A stretch of DNA of 64,000 nucleotides, taken from positions 40,792,851 to 40,856,850 of the forward strand of contig JAVLUZ010000154.1 of the NCBI GenBank assembly GCA_036768485.1, in the 5' to 3' direction. Each line of letters begins with the position of its first letter. Position 1 is the first letter of the stretch. The position numbers and the translations under genes are program-made. This document shows, one piece after another, positions 37,101 through 46,400 of the stretch. Source of the stretch: Mermis nigrescens. Its lineage: Eukaryota > Nematoda > Enoplea > Mermithida > Mermithidae. The notes below the pieces were generated by a model that was not told where the DNA came from, did no database searches, and saw nothing but the letters and a program-made list of their open reading frames with translations.

Positions 37101-40100
37101 ATCAGCATTAACTTATCATTTTAGCGCCGCAACTAGCCATAAAATTAATCATTTAACCCCTCCCCTTAAGGAAATTCGGTTTACCCCCCCGGAACTTTTG
37201 ACCGTGTGCATGTATGAAGCTGAAATAAGATGCACTGAATTGCTTACCACTGCTTTCCGTGTAGTATCCCACTGACAAGCTGATTAGTATGAGAAAATAT
37301 CCCAAAAACATAGCGACATTGTACGTGATCAAATAAGGCTTTGTTAGACTAAAATTGAAGAAAGATTAATTATAGCATAGTACGCAGAACCTTCAAGAAC
37401 GCTTCTTAAAATGCATCATTTTTCGACCACTCCACAAAGACAATCATCAGATCGCTAGTATTACGCGCCTTGAATTCTGCATGCGCAGTCTCCATTAACT
37501 TTTGTTGCAGTCGGATTTTAGCGAGCGGACCTCAGTGGCCATTAGTGGGCCGCTGTTAAGCACTTGCAGCCGATTGACGGACTGCTTTCGAACTACTGCG
37601 GCCGTTCGTGGACTGCAGTGGCCGTTGGATGCTGACTGCAGTTACTTCACTGTAAGTACGGAAACATGTATAGTATCACTGCTTGCATATTGCGTTATTT
37701 GTCGCACAAACGGGAAAAAATTTTCTCAACCTGCTTTGATTTTTCGCATGCGTGCGTTTCAGAAGTGTGTGCGTGCTGCATGTATAGTCCGAGAAAAAAA
37801 GGTAAAAATAGATTGGAATTTTCGTGCATATCATTATAATTCTCGTTTCCTCCATTGGAATCTCATCTTAGAGATAATGGGCATACAAATGAAAGAGAAT
37901 AGTATTTCCTGTGTGCGATCGATTGCATATTGCTCTGCAGCAAAAGAGCATTTTAAAATTAATTTCAGGCTGAGAGCTTTCCGCGTTTAGAACAAATTCA
38001 TGGTTAATAAAGAGCAAAAGATTTAGGAATCATATAGGTCCGAAATTTATTTTGCCATTAGTTATATGATTTTAAAAAGCGCATCATTTCGAGTAAATCC
38101 AAATTAGCAATAAAATCAAAGCAAATTGCTCTTATCTATTGGAGGAAAAGGTTTTTCAAGAAAGTATTTTCCTTCTTCTACAAACCATATTTCACTCTTA
38201 TATTGCAAAATTGGGAAGAGAGAATGAATAGTGACTATAAGGTCCAAGCTGAATATAAAATTTAACAAAATAGTGAAACACAGATGACAAATAGTTTTGT
38301 AAATTAATTGTACATCATAAAATTTTTGTTAAAATAAACTAAACAATAAATATCGTAATGCCTTTAAAATACAAAATTGATAAAAAAACTCCTGATTATC
38401 CGCTTTCCAAGATATTTTGTATCTTCGCTTTTTTCATTTATTTATATACAATATGTACATCGATAATATTTTCAGTTCAGAAGTGAAATACATCATATAA
38501 TGTCTGTCTCATCAGGCAAGCATATACTTCAAAAAATATTGCCCGTTCTATTATTTCGTGCAAATTTTATTCTGACCACCCAACTTCATTCGCGATTTTT
38601 CTTGTTCAATTCAAGTACTAAGTATTTTATATGCGTATCTACCATTTTGTATTTATTCTATTCAGTGGACATACACCTACACACACATGTATTCAACGCA
38701 AAGCTTGAAAACACGACAACAAATTTTTACCTCCTGATATTTTAATACACAAGCTCAAAAAAGATTTTGCTCGCATTCCCTGCTCTCTGTTTGACGGAGG
38801 ACGCATAAATTTTGCTGATCAGATAGCGAATTGGCTGGCGTTTGCAACAGGCTGTGCCTAAAACTTGAATCTCCTGCGCAAAAAGTGTAGTAATCGAGCG
38901 TTCAATTTCGACTTAACTTAAGTGGGAATAAATCGAAATATTGCAACCAAAATAACTCAGCGCACTATGCATGATGTACAATTAATTTGCAAAACTATTT
39001 GTCATCTGTATTTCACTATTTTGTTAAATTTTATATTTATGTAGCTTAAACCTTACAGTTACTATTTCACTATTCATTCTCTCTTCCCTATTTCGCAATA
39101 TAAGAGTGAATAATATGGTTTGTATAAGAAGGAAAATACCCTTTTGAAAAACCTTTTTCTCCAAAAGATGAGAACATTTGCTTTGATTTTATTGCTAATT
39201 TTGATTTAGTCGAAAAGATGCGCTCTTTAAAATCATATATCTAATGGCAAAAGAAATTTCGGGTTTATGAATTTTAAATCTTTTACTCTTTATTGGCCAT
39301 AAATTTGTATTAAAACGCGGAACGCTCTCAGCCTGAAATTGATTTTAAAATGCTCTTTTGCTGCAGAGCAATATGCAATCGGCCGCACACATGAAATACT
39401 ATTCTCTTTCATTTTTCTGCCCATTATCTCATAGATGAGATTCCAATGGAGGAAACGAGAATTATAATGATATGCACGAAAATTCCAATCTATTTTTACC
39501 TTTTTTTCTCGGACTGGACATGCAGCACGCACACACTTCTGAAACGCACGCATGCGAAAAATCAAAGCAGATTGGGAGAAGATTTTTTCCCGTTTGTGCG
39601 ACAAATAACGCAATATGCAAGCAGTGATACTATACATGTTTCCGTACTTACAGTAAAGTAACTGCAGTCAGCATCCAACGGCCACTGCAGTCCACGAACG
39701 GCCGCAGTAGTTCGAAAGCAGTCCGTCAATCGGCTGCAAGTGCTTAACAGCGGCCCACTAATGGCCGCTGAGGTCCGCTCGCTAAAATCCGACTGCAACA
39801 AAAGTTAATGGAGACTGCGCATGCAGAAATTCAAGGCGCGTACTATTATCAATATCCAAATTTAATTCAGAAGCAGCTCGTGATTGCAATATAAAACGGA
39901 CGGAAAAAACACCAGCTTAACTTGGATATAGCCCAAGAGAATAAATTATTTCTTTAATATATATACGACAGCTACAACAGTATAAACCTAGTCATTTTTA
40001 CGACATTTTGTGCGTGGACGAATTTTGCTTAATGGATTACATCGATAACGAAAGCGGTTTAAACTGAATTATAATAAATTTGAGGTTTAAGTTTAAACAA

Positions 40101-41847
40101 TTGTGTAATAGAAACGTATACTTAAATTTGAAGATAACGGTACCGCGCACAGCAAAATATAGAATGCGTATGAGACTTTATTTTCTGGAAATCTGTATTA
40201 CAGCAGACTATACCTACATAAGTAGTTTAGGTGCCTGAAAATCGCTTTTGAAGTCAACTTTTTCAGCGCTAAAAATTGCATTAAATGCACAAGGTTTCGT
40301 AAAAGACTACAGTTTATGCGACATCAGCCATATAAATGCTGAAGATAATAGCGCTTGTCAGAACGACTCACTGAATCCAAAATCCAAATCCTGCTTATCC
40401 ATCATCATTTGCCTCACAACTTCATCAGCCTGTTCTTTCTTGAATAAAAATTGACCAATTTTAAATAAAACTCCAGAAAAGAGAAAAAACAAACACAATA
40501 ACTATCGGAGGTAAAAAATAGTATTCATAAGTTATAAGGTATACTTGAAAAAGGACGACTGTAACTAACACTAACATAGAAAGCAAAAGTAGGTAGTTTA
40601 TTTTAGACATGTAACAGCACTGAAATTCTGGGAGGACAAGGGTTGAAACTTTTAAGTGCCTTTTTCGGGTCCAAAAGTGATGGATACGCGTAAAAACCCA
40701 TCGTTTTAAAGCATTTCTGACGGTGCTCAATTTGTAGTCAAAAAATGAAAGAGTATATGGCGCAAAGCGGCAGAAATTTGACACTTTTGAGCAAATAGAT
40801 AGCTAAAAATGCTTAAAGCAGCACTTATTCACGAATTTTTAGGAAACTTTTGGTAAACCGTGAATTCTGGGGAGGGTGGTGAAAACCACAACCCAAGATT
40901 ATGTATGGGTTATTCTCGATGCTACTAATCTAATCTTGCCATTTATTTTCCGGTGAACTACACTGAACAACGAGTACGCTCTTACATATGTACATACCTC
41001 GTACGCGTCAACGTCGAAATCATTAAACATATTCTTCTGCTTTTTAGTACTGTCCGAATCAGAATCGTCCGAGTCTTGCCATTTATCGAAATCTATCTTG
41101 AGCCAGTGGTATTTCTCATTCATCTCCGTAAGCCTCGGCCAGAAACATCGAGGTTTTGCATCAGAGGAGCTAGAATTCGCTTCTTTTTGCAATTGAATAT
41201 TCAAACAGCTCTCGTCAACTTTACAGATGTAGTTCTTCAAGGATAAAAGTAGACGAATAAAAAGATAACACATGACAGCATTAACAAATACGAGGTACTA
41301 GCATTACCTGCTCGTTTTTGAGATTTATTCAGTATTCCCTTATTATTATTTGTTTACTCATTTTCTACACATTCTTTGTCATGTTCATTTTTTATAGAAA
41401 AAATTCGAAATATAATCAAGTTTTATCAAAATTGGGAAAAGCCAAAACAAATCAATAAGAGGCAATTTTTTTCTATTGGCATGTTGAAATTTGGTGGACA
41501 AGTTTACCTTGCTTTGTGGATGCCCTGCTGCGCTATATGCTGTATCATGTTTGCTTAAATTAAATTCAAAACATACGTCGGAATCAATTACACCGTACAA
41601 ATTCAGACCAAAGTAATACTGATTTCTGCCTCTGGCGCCAACTCCAATAGCTTGAAACTCGAGCTTGCTTTTCGAAACATTTATACTATAATCCTTAAAA
41701 ACGAAGAATTACTATTTAGCCTAAGTGCCACAATATGTTTCATGTAAATCTGATAAGTAACACCTCGACTTTCTGCAATTCTACTTTGAGAAAAATATTC
41801 TTCTGATCCTGCGCCCATTGAACAAGCGGAAATAACAAATCACCCAT
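25090..41847 (-). CDS. HACD3: Very-long-chain (3R)-3-hydroxyacyl-CoA dehydratase with p23/CS domain (HACD3 type), 10 exons, copy 1
   Basis: The third enzyme of ER fatty-acid elongation, removing water from 3-hydroxyacyl-CoA to give trans-2-enoyl-CoA. Exons (minus strand): 41847-41764, 41693-41508, 41234-40998, 40438-40368, 37348-37248, 36476-36349, 33936-33824, 31539-31433, 28397-28263, 25160-25090. They sum to 1233 bases, an uninterrupted frame of 410 residues. Residues about 8-144 are a p23/CS domain (VQWAQ near the start, HWLKIDFDKWQD at about 133-144). An acidic linker follows, then a multi-pass PTPLA/HACD domain. Tyr335 and Glu342 in LYPLGFLCEG match the catalytic Tyr/Glu pair spaced by seven in the family. 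The tail SKKKRT is a KKxx-type ER-retrieval signal. HACD3 of vertebrates is about 360 residues; the extra length is mainly in the p23 region and linker. Introns are packed with MITEs. Confidence 0.92.
26028..26255 (+). mobile_element. M1-family MITE in last intron of HACD3 copy 1
   Basis: Runs from CATAGGTGGACGGCACC to CACGCCCAGGTGTG with the shared core. The orthologous insertion exists in copy 2 at 50297-50524, so it predates the duplication. Confidence 0.7.
27203..27646 (-). mobile_element. M2-family repeat (GTACAAAG palindromes, CGGCGC hairpins)
   Basis: Terminal CACGGTTTTTTTGTATTCGG and CCTTGTACAAAATACACTGC are inverted repeats. The interior holds the palindrome TTTGTACATGTACAAAG and two copies of the TTTTCGGCGCTTAGCGCCGAAA-type hairpin. 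The same insertion is present in copy 2 at 51519-51959. Confidence 0.65.
28263..28397 (-). CDS. HACD3: HACD3 copy 1 exon 9
   Basis: 135 bases, acceptor TTTTTTAG, donor CCGG|GTAGAT. Encodes VIILRAMPYYEETQRYSNQL, PNRFNMAFDFPS and a last hydrophobic span ending FVFLPG. The P-Y-x-E-T-x-R-Y-S pattern and F-D-F are typical of the family. Confidence 0.9.
28495..28960 (+). mobile_element. Compound M1-family insertion
   Basis: A short forward fragment (28495-28555) is followed by a full forward copy from CATACGTGGGCAGC to CACGCCCATGTGTGG. An inverted half-copy then ends GGTGGCGAACAACTATGG. Matched in copy 2 at 52800-53240. Confidence 0.6.
29255..29705. mobile_element. Possible hAT-like MITE (CAGTAACGGATCTAG ends)
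   Basis: CAGTAACGGATCTAGG on the left and CTAAATCCGCGCATGACTG on the right are imperfect inverted repeats related to those of the MITE at 17728. No clean target duplication is visible. The counterpart in copy 2 is at about 54609-55064. Confidence 0.45.
29779..30035 (+). mobile_element. M1-family MITE
   Basis: CATAGGTGTGCGTCAC to CACGCCCAGGTGTG with the family core (AAACACCATTTGTCAACG, CACTATCCATTGGCATC). Matched in copy 2 at 55135-55396. Confidence 0.7.
30408..30844 (+). mobile_element. M2-family repeat
   Basis: CAGTCTTTTTTTGTACAAGG to GAATACAAAAAAAAACCGTG, with paired TGTACATGTACAAAG palindromes and TCGGCGAGAAGCGCCGAA hairpins. Matched in copy 2 at 55757-56195. Confidence 0.65.
31134..31370 (+). 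mobile_element. M1-family MITE next to exon 8
   Basis: AAGGTGGGCGGCACC to CACGCTCAGGTACG, ending about 60 bases beyond the exon 8 donor. Matched in copy 2 at 56489-56725. Confidence 0.7.
31433..31539 (-). CDS. HACD3: HACD3 copy 1 exon 8 (catalytic Tyr and Glu)
   Basis: 107 bases, acceptor TTTCATAG, donor GAAG|GTATGT. Encodes YPYYISSLLNKRIGLLTWLR and YSVWVILYPLGFLCEG. Tyr335 and Glu342 are the predicted catalytic pair. Confidence 0.9.
31698..32452. mobile_element. M2-related insertion specific to copy 1
   Basis: Flanked by AATTACTACTA and ATGCATCTTGCACAA, which are directly joined in copy 2 (about 57045-57060). The ends GGCACTGCTTTTTCTGTACG and GGTACCAAAAAAAACAGTGC-like sequence (CGTACC then run of A then CAGTGCTC) are inverted repeats like those of M2. 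Either an insertion in copy 1 or a precise loss from copy 2. Confidence 0.6.
32693..33023. mobile_element. M3-family MITE (GTACGCAGG ends)
   Basis: GTACGCAGGGGGTAGGGCGG on the left and AAATCCTGCGTATAC on the right form short inverted ends around about 300 bases of AT-rich sequence. Matched in copy 2 at 57712-58041. Related fragments lie at about 7255-7495, 26725-27080 and 51003-51390. Confidence 0.55.
33573..33811 (+). mobile_element. M1-family MITE 12 bp from the exon 7 donor
   Basis: CATAGGTGGGCGGCACC to CACGCCCAGATGTG. It lies immediately downstream (in transcription) of exon 7, leaving only 12 intronic bases before the element. The same arrangement occurs in copy 2 (58607-58850 and donor at 58862). 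Confidence 0.72.
33824..33936 (-). CDS. HACD3: HACD3 copy 1 exon 7
   Basis: 113 bases with an intact TTTTGCAG acceptor and G|GTAAGA donor. Encodes TFGRGFVLFIILNGESRMHD and KPFVFYLFLLWSLVEVIR, matching the conserved R-x-F and W-S-x-x-E-x-x-R blocks of the family. An M1 MITE begins 12 bases inside the following intron. Confidence 0.9.
34157..34572 (+). mobile_element. M2-family repeat
   Basis: CCAGTTTTTTTTGTACAAGG to ATACAAAAAAAACAGTGCCC, with two perfect GGCGCGAAGCGCC hairpins inside. Matched in copy 2 at 59198-59646. Confidence 0.68.
35765..35895. repeat. GC-rich minisatellite-like array (ACCCGGCRCCGGGRCCGG unit)
   Basis: At least three degenerate units of about 28 bases with CCCGGCACCGGGACCGG cores, embedded in AT-rich intron sequence. 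Present in copy 2 at 60840-60965. Confidence 0.6.
36349..36476 (-). CDS. HACD3: HACD3 copy 1 exon 6
   Basis: 128 bases between TTCTAG and GTAATA. Encodes DYFPKTWSEIGGKMFCCQIA and QFLEIAHVLLGYVKG...TTLQ. The QxAxxLEIxH pattern with a following Gly is the HACD TM2 signature. Phases fit both neighbours. Confidence 0.88.
36571..36820 (-). mobile_element. M1-family MITE specific to copy 1
   Basis: An inverted M1 copy (GGTGAGGCACACGTGGCATG ... TTGGTGCCGCCCACCTGTGG) inserted after CACACTAG. Copy 2 reads CACACTAGAGGGTGTGGGG with no element (about 61635), giving an empty-site comparison. Confidence 0.7.
37248..37348 (-). CDS. HACD3: HACD3 copy 1 exon 5 (first membrane span)
   Basis: 101 bases: LTKPYLITYNVAMFLGYFLI, then LISLSVGYYTESS. 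A hydrophobic segment that aligns with TM1 of the HACD domain. Acceptor TTTTAG, donor G|GTAAGC. Confidence 0.88.
37462..39842. mobile_element. Foldback element, 2.4 kb, with ~860-bp inverted arms, specific to copy 1
   Basis: Left arm about 37462-38318, right arm about 38968-39842, in reverse complement; the spacer is about 650 bases. Ends TACGCGCCTTGAATTCTGC and GCAGAAATTCAAGGCGCGTA. Each arm carries the same 162-residue-type frame, open in the left arm and split into two frames (39637-39290 and 39801-39562) in the right arm. It resembles no protein I know. Flanking CTAGTAT/CTATTAT could be an imperfect 7-bp target duplication. The site is empty in copy 2 near 62330, so the insertion is specific to copy 1. 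Confidence 0.75.
40368..40438 (-). CDS. HACD3: HACD3 copy 1 exon 4 (linker)
   Basis: 71 bases encoding KEQADEVVRQMMMDKQDLDF and GFS. The acceptor is ATTCAAG. The better-looking donor A|GTGAGT (40371) would leave phase 1 and put a stop in exon 5. The next GT (GA|GTCGTT, 40367) keeps the frame and makes the summed exons divisible by three, so I use it with moderate confidence. Confidence 0.65.
40998..41234 (-). CDS. HACD3: HACD3 copy 1 exon 3 (end of p23 domain, acidic linker)
   Basis: 237 bases, residues 91-169. Contains CFWPRLTEMNEKYHWL, then the p23-type FDKW motif, then a Ser/Asp-rich acidic segment. The donor is GAG|GTATGT. Nearly identical to exon 3 of copy 2, supporting purifying selection or recent duplication. 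Confidence 0.9.
41508..41693 (-). CDS. HACD3: HACD3 copy 1 exon 2 (p23 domain)
   Basis: 186 bases, 62 residues in phase 0, beginning DYSINVSKSKLEFQAIGVG and ending AAGHPQSK before GTAAAC. It forms the central strands of the p23/CS sandwich. Confidence 0.88.
41764..41847 (-). CDS. HACD3: HACD3 copy 1 exon 1
   Basis: Encodes MGDLLFPLVQWAQDQ and on to QKVE (28 residues), the first strand of the p23 fold; WAQ is a family hallmark. The donor is GAG|GTGTTA. The ATG sits three bases after a TATTTTTAG, which looks like a splice acceptor, so a 5' untranslated exon may lie upstream. Confidence 0.85.
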
Positions 41848-43409
41848 AGCCTAAAAATAGTAATGCAAATAAAATGACAAGGAAACAACTGTTTTATTTT
41901 TTTGTCCTTGGGAATAGGCTCTTTATTGTCACTATTTATTTATGCATTACCGACTGTTCCATAATAGATACCATCACAGTATAAAAAATATTGCAATGAT
42001 TACTATCATTATCATTGTTGATGATTTCATAAATAATTACCAACTATTCTGTGGAAGAATCCCATATTTTTCCACGTTTCGAAATTTCGGTTGACTTTTC
42101 TGATTTTTCACTGTAAAAATAAAAAATCACCCAAAAATTCAACAAAAAATTTTTTCCGCATTGCGAATCAAGCCCAAATCTTTTTCACATTCCGAAATTT
42201 TGTTTCACAAACCACCCTAAGGCGTATAAGTTGGAAAAAACATTCTGTGAAAAGCTTGTTGATCGCAAGGCATATCAAACAAATATCGACTTCGATTCGA
42301 TACGATACCAAACCTGCTACATTAAGAAAAGGTAGCTACCGAGTACTGTGGTATTTTGGTGCGGTGTTATCCTGGTTGACTAGGAACTTTAATCTTCTCA
42401 TTGTTTATGTAAACTAAATTTTTTTGTGATAATTTTGTAATTTTATTTCTTTTTTCATAGGTAGGTATAATTTCGGCAGAATGTTTCAGGCGTGGAGACT
42501 GTTGGCAGGCCCATCACACGTGCATGCCTAGTGATTGACCGGAGCGGCCAAAATGGCCAATGCCAGACCAGAGATCAGGCCGGAGCCGGATTGAATCATG
42601 TTGCTCCGGCCGGAGCCGGAGCCAGAGGCCGGAGCTGGAGGCCGGAGATGGAGGCCGGAGCCAGAGGCCGGAGCCGGAGGGGCCAGAGCCGGAGGCCAGA
42701 GCCGGAGGAATATAATTTTACACATGCGGATAGATGGGACATCTTTGTAACCAAGACTAGACCATAGTGCACATGCATCTTAACTGCATATCATGAAATA
42801 CAGGGGCGGATTTAAGGGGAGGGCGGGGGTGGCCGCTCCTCCCCCTGGCCAAAAATATTTGGCGAGATAAAGAATGGAAGAATGGATGTACAATTTGCAA
42901 TGATTCTTGGCCGTCAGTGACCATAATTTCTCGAAATTTTCCTGGCATTATGCATCGGATGATATGTACCTATTAATGAGATTTATTCACTTTCTTGGCA
43001 ACCTGGAAGCCATTATCTGTTCATGTAGGTTTCAAAACAATTTTTACAGCAGAAACAGCTATTTTGCATACTTTTGTTCTATTTTCGATTAAAAATTTCG
43101 ATGTTTCGCATCAAATGCTATAAATGCAAGAAATCTAGCAATAAATCATGCTTCTAGACACGATTTTTTTGTATTCGGCAAAAATTTTTCCAAATGTTTT
43201 TTTTTTAATTTTATCTTTATCTTTGGGAAGACAGAAATTGCAAAAAAGTCTGTAATTCGAAAAAAATTTTCGGCGCTTCGCGCCGAAAATGAGTGATTGT
43301 GTGTTCTATATATCTTGGTGAAATTGCATTTCAAAAGGAAAAATGTCAAATTTTCAGGTGCTTTGCGCCGTTTTACGATTCTTAGTGATTTTCAGGGCCA
43401 GCAATAATG
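41848..43409. other. Upstream flank of HACD3 copy 1, repeats, no gene
   Basis: Contains the presumed promoter and 5' UTR of HACD3, none of which I can pin down. 42540-42715 is a GC-rich minisatellite of the CCGGAG/GGCCGGAGCC type. 42805-42870 is an M3-like GC-rich fragment. 43158-43390 is a partial M2 repeat with a perfect CGGCGCTTCGCGCCG hairpin. The repeat runs directly into the N gap. Confidence 0.45.
42540..42715. repeat. GC-rich minisatellite, GGCCGGAGCCGGAG-type units
   Basis: About a dozen degenerate 6- and 12-base units of CCGGAG / GGCCGGAG / GCCAGAGGCC. The frames across it on both strands are by-products of the repeat. Confidence 0.7.
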
Positions 43410-43426
43410 NNNNNNNNNNNNNNNNN
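43410..43426. other. Assembly gap, 17 N
   Basis: The only ambiguous run in the window. It separates an M2-type repeat from a compositionally different GC-richer block, so the true distance and even the adjacency of the two sides are unknown. Confidence 0.98.
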
Positions 43427-46400
43427 TCGTTCGTTCATGGAATTTCGTTTATGGGAACGATATTGGCAACAATTCCATCCCACCTACTATGAATCCAATG
43501 GCCCATTCGTGCGCTATATCCAGCTTGCGAGTGTGCAAGGTCATGTCTTTGTTTGGGACATTTCTCATTTCCCCAAACCCCCGTTCGGGTTGGCTGAACT
43601 GCTAGAGGCATCGCTCCTAGATGTCTCCCTAGCCTGCCATGACCCGCGAAACGATAAAATCGCCTATTTTCACGTCTATGGCCCGCGAACTCGAGAAATC
43701 GCACGTTATTTGCGATCTCGTGATACTTCGCCACCCTCGCGTTCCGTTTTTCGAATCACCATTCACGATACCCTTGTAATGGCCCAATTTTTCATGATCG
43801 AAAACCGCATTAGCGCGGGAAACCATCGCTTAAAGACGCTTGCGTCATTCTTTTCGACATGGAAACCGATCCCCTGGCAGTCACGCGAATTGGCCAAGCT
43901 TGGAATATGCCGTTGACCAATCAAATGTTGCGATATCTGGCATTGGATCCCATCATATCCCTCGATGTTTACATACTCATCGACCTGTATTCGCCAAACT
44001 TGGGAAAAATTTCTCCTAAAGTGGTGCCTGCAGGTTTCACCTTCGTAGGCGATGAGTTGGCCATCCAAACAGCGCCACCGAAGGAACCGCTGTACATCAA
44101 ACTTTCCAAAATCCCGCCAAACTTGCACAAATGCAAGCGTGCCAAGCGTAGAAATTACCGCCGTACTGAACCTGAGTCGGACGGCGAAGATCCTACTATG
44201 ATTGTGTTGGATGTCGACGATCCTGATCCGTTCGAAACTCCAACGCAACGAGAGATTTTCGACCAGATCTTGCAAACGTTACCCCCGGCGGCCACCCCAC
44301 CGCCTGATGTGGAAATGCAAGCCCCAGCTGTCGAAACTGTGGCAGCTACGGCTGTGACCAGCATACCGCTGGATCAGCCTATGGATACCCAAAGTGCGCC
44401 TTCTGTTTCACAAGCGGCGACAACGTCTAGTATCCCAGTCTTGACTCCTAAAGCCCGTATTGTTCCGGCAAAGCCACAATACACTAGTTTGGCCCCGCAC
44501 GAAGTCTCGAGCATTATGGCATCCATGGCTTTCCCATTCTCGGTAGCTAAACCTTTTCCACCAAGTCGAATTCCGCGCAAATCGCAACCTACTGCGACTA
44601 AGTTGCGCCAACCATCGCCGGTCCAACAAGCACCGCCGGTCGAACAGGCGCTGCCTACCCAAAGAGATGAAGAACAGCGTCGTTCTGTTGCATTCATGGC
44701 GCACTTTCATGAGTTCATGGATGAATTGCGTCGAATGCGCCCATCCTGTGTCACCCCGAAAATTTGCACAATTTTCGTGAATGGCTTGGCACCAACGATG
44801 GCAATGCGATCTTCCAGCATTTGGTCGACGACACGCAAATTTACTTCAACTCGCTCTACGCGACATATTTGCGTTTTGCCAAACTTCCAAATACCCCCGA
44901 TCGCCCGATGATTTCAGCTAATGTTCCCACGGAAGAAGAAGAGCAGGAACGCCAACTAAACGCGGTTGCTCCCCATTTTATTACGCAACCTAGCGTTTTT
45001 CACAGGTTGTTTTACCTGACCCCTTGTTCAACCGAAATCGCTTGTTCATAACGACGGGTTATATGCTATATGAAGTTAGCATTCCCTTTTTGCTGAATCA
45101 TCCCCATCTCATAACCCCGGCTGAAATGGTGGAACGTAGCGGATACACGTTACCCATCGAACTTTTCCCACATCGCATTATTCCGGAGCCTGATCACACG
45201 GCCCCCCTTTGCATCACCCTTCGCCAAATGATCGACGTGTTCGAAGCGTTCAAAGACTTTGAACGCGAATACAACTCGACATTTATTCGCGAACCCATTT
45301 TTGCTACCCCGCAAGTGATGCGAGCCACTTCGCTCATGCGATTTATGGATCAACGATTTTTCACCTTTGCAGCCTGGTACGGCGATCCCGGAATCGCCTG
45401 GCGTATGTGTGAACAAATCCGACGTTTAATGCTTGCGGCATTCCGAGGCCCCACCTATACGGAATTTCCGACAGAGGCATTTCCGGAATTTCCGGAGTTA
45501 GCTGAGGAAATTACCGATCCCGTCGCCCTACATCGCGATATCAAGCGAATTCGTGAAGCGACGGACCCGGAACTAACTGTCCCAGCCCAGTTCGGCCGTC
45601 ACAAATCCCGCCAGCATTCCTCTTATTATTTGCGCAAAACGTTGCCCCACGAACTGCAACGAATACGTCGACAAGCCCAACACAGCGAATCCCAGAAACG
45701 TCTTGCTCCTTCGCAAGGCCCGATCGGACCTCGTGCGAAGATGAGGCGCAACGTTCGTGACCTATCTCTGCAATCCCAAATTAATACCCGCCGAGATCGC
45801 ATGACCACTGAAAAAGCCGAACGCGAAACGGACCCTATGCCCCCACCGCCGCGCGTCAATGTCGCGCGTCGTCCCGGCTCACTGGTCGTTTCATCTGACG
45901 TTCGTCGGGTCGATCAAAACCTTTATCTTGAACGTTTGCGAGCCTACCATGAGGCCATCCCTCGTCTACGAGCAAGTCGTCGAGACCGAAAAAAGCTTGA
46001 GCATACCCAAAGAGCCTACCTGGCAAATGATCGCAGAAAGGAAAGACGTGAGACCCAGGCGATGGCCAACCGACGACCGTCGGAGTCATCAAGGGCTCAT
46101 CCGAAACCCCATACCTCTCCTTCCCATCCTAGGCGCCCTGAGTCCCAGACCCAGAAGCACAAGCCTTCATCGAGCAAACCGTCGCATACGCAGGCAACCC
46201 ATCGCCCGCATCAGCTCCAGCCAATACCATCTTTGTTGGATTTGCCGTTTAACTCGAACGATGGTTTTGGAGGATTCACGCGCCCAGCTTCTCCGGTGCG
46301 TTCGACTGATGGTTTTGGAGGTTTCCGTCGCCCATCTCCACCGCGACAACCGCGTATCTATTATGGTTTCGGTTCACCATCGGACGATTCCGTGCCATAT

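Noticed and set aside
40358..40610. Apparent small two-span membrane protein on the minus strand (MSKINYLLLLSM... continuing toward KKEQADEVV)
   Set aside because: The second half is HACD3 exon 4 after its splice acceptor; the hydrophobic first half is intron 3 sequence, and the two copies do not share one open frame through it.
42492..42778. Frames on both strands through the GC-rich array
   Set aside because: Composition follows the CCGGAG minisatellite; no independent coding signal.
43435..45416. Minus-strand frames opposite the exonuclease-like frame (for example 43763-44275, 44374-44697)
   Set aside because: They are mirror openings of a GC-rich coding strand; the plus strand carries the recognisable motifs.
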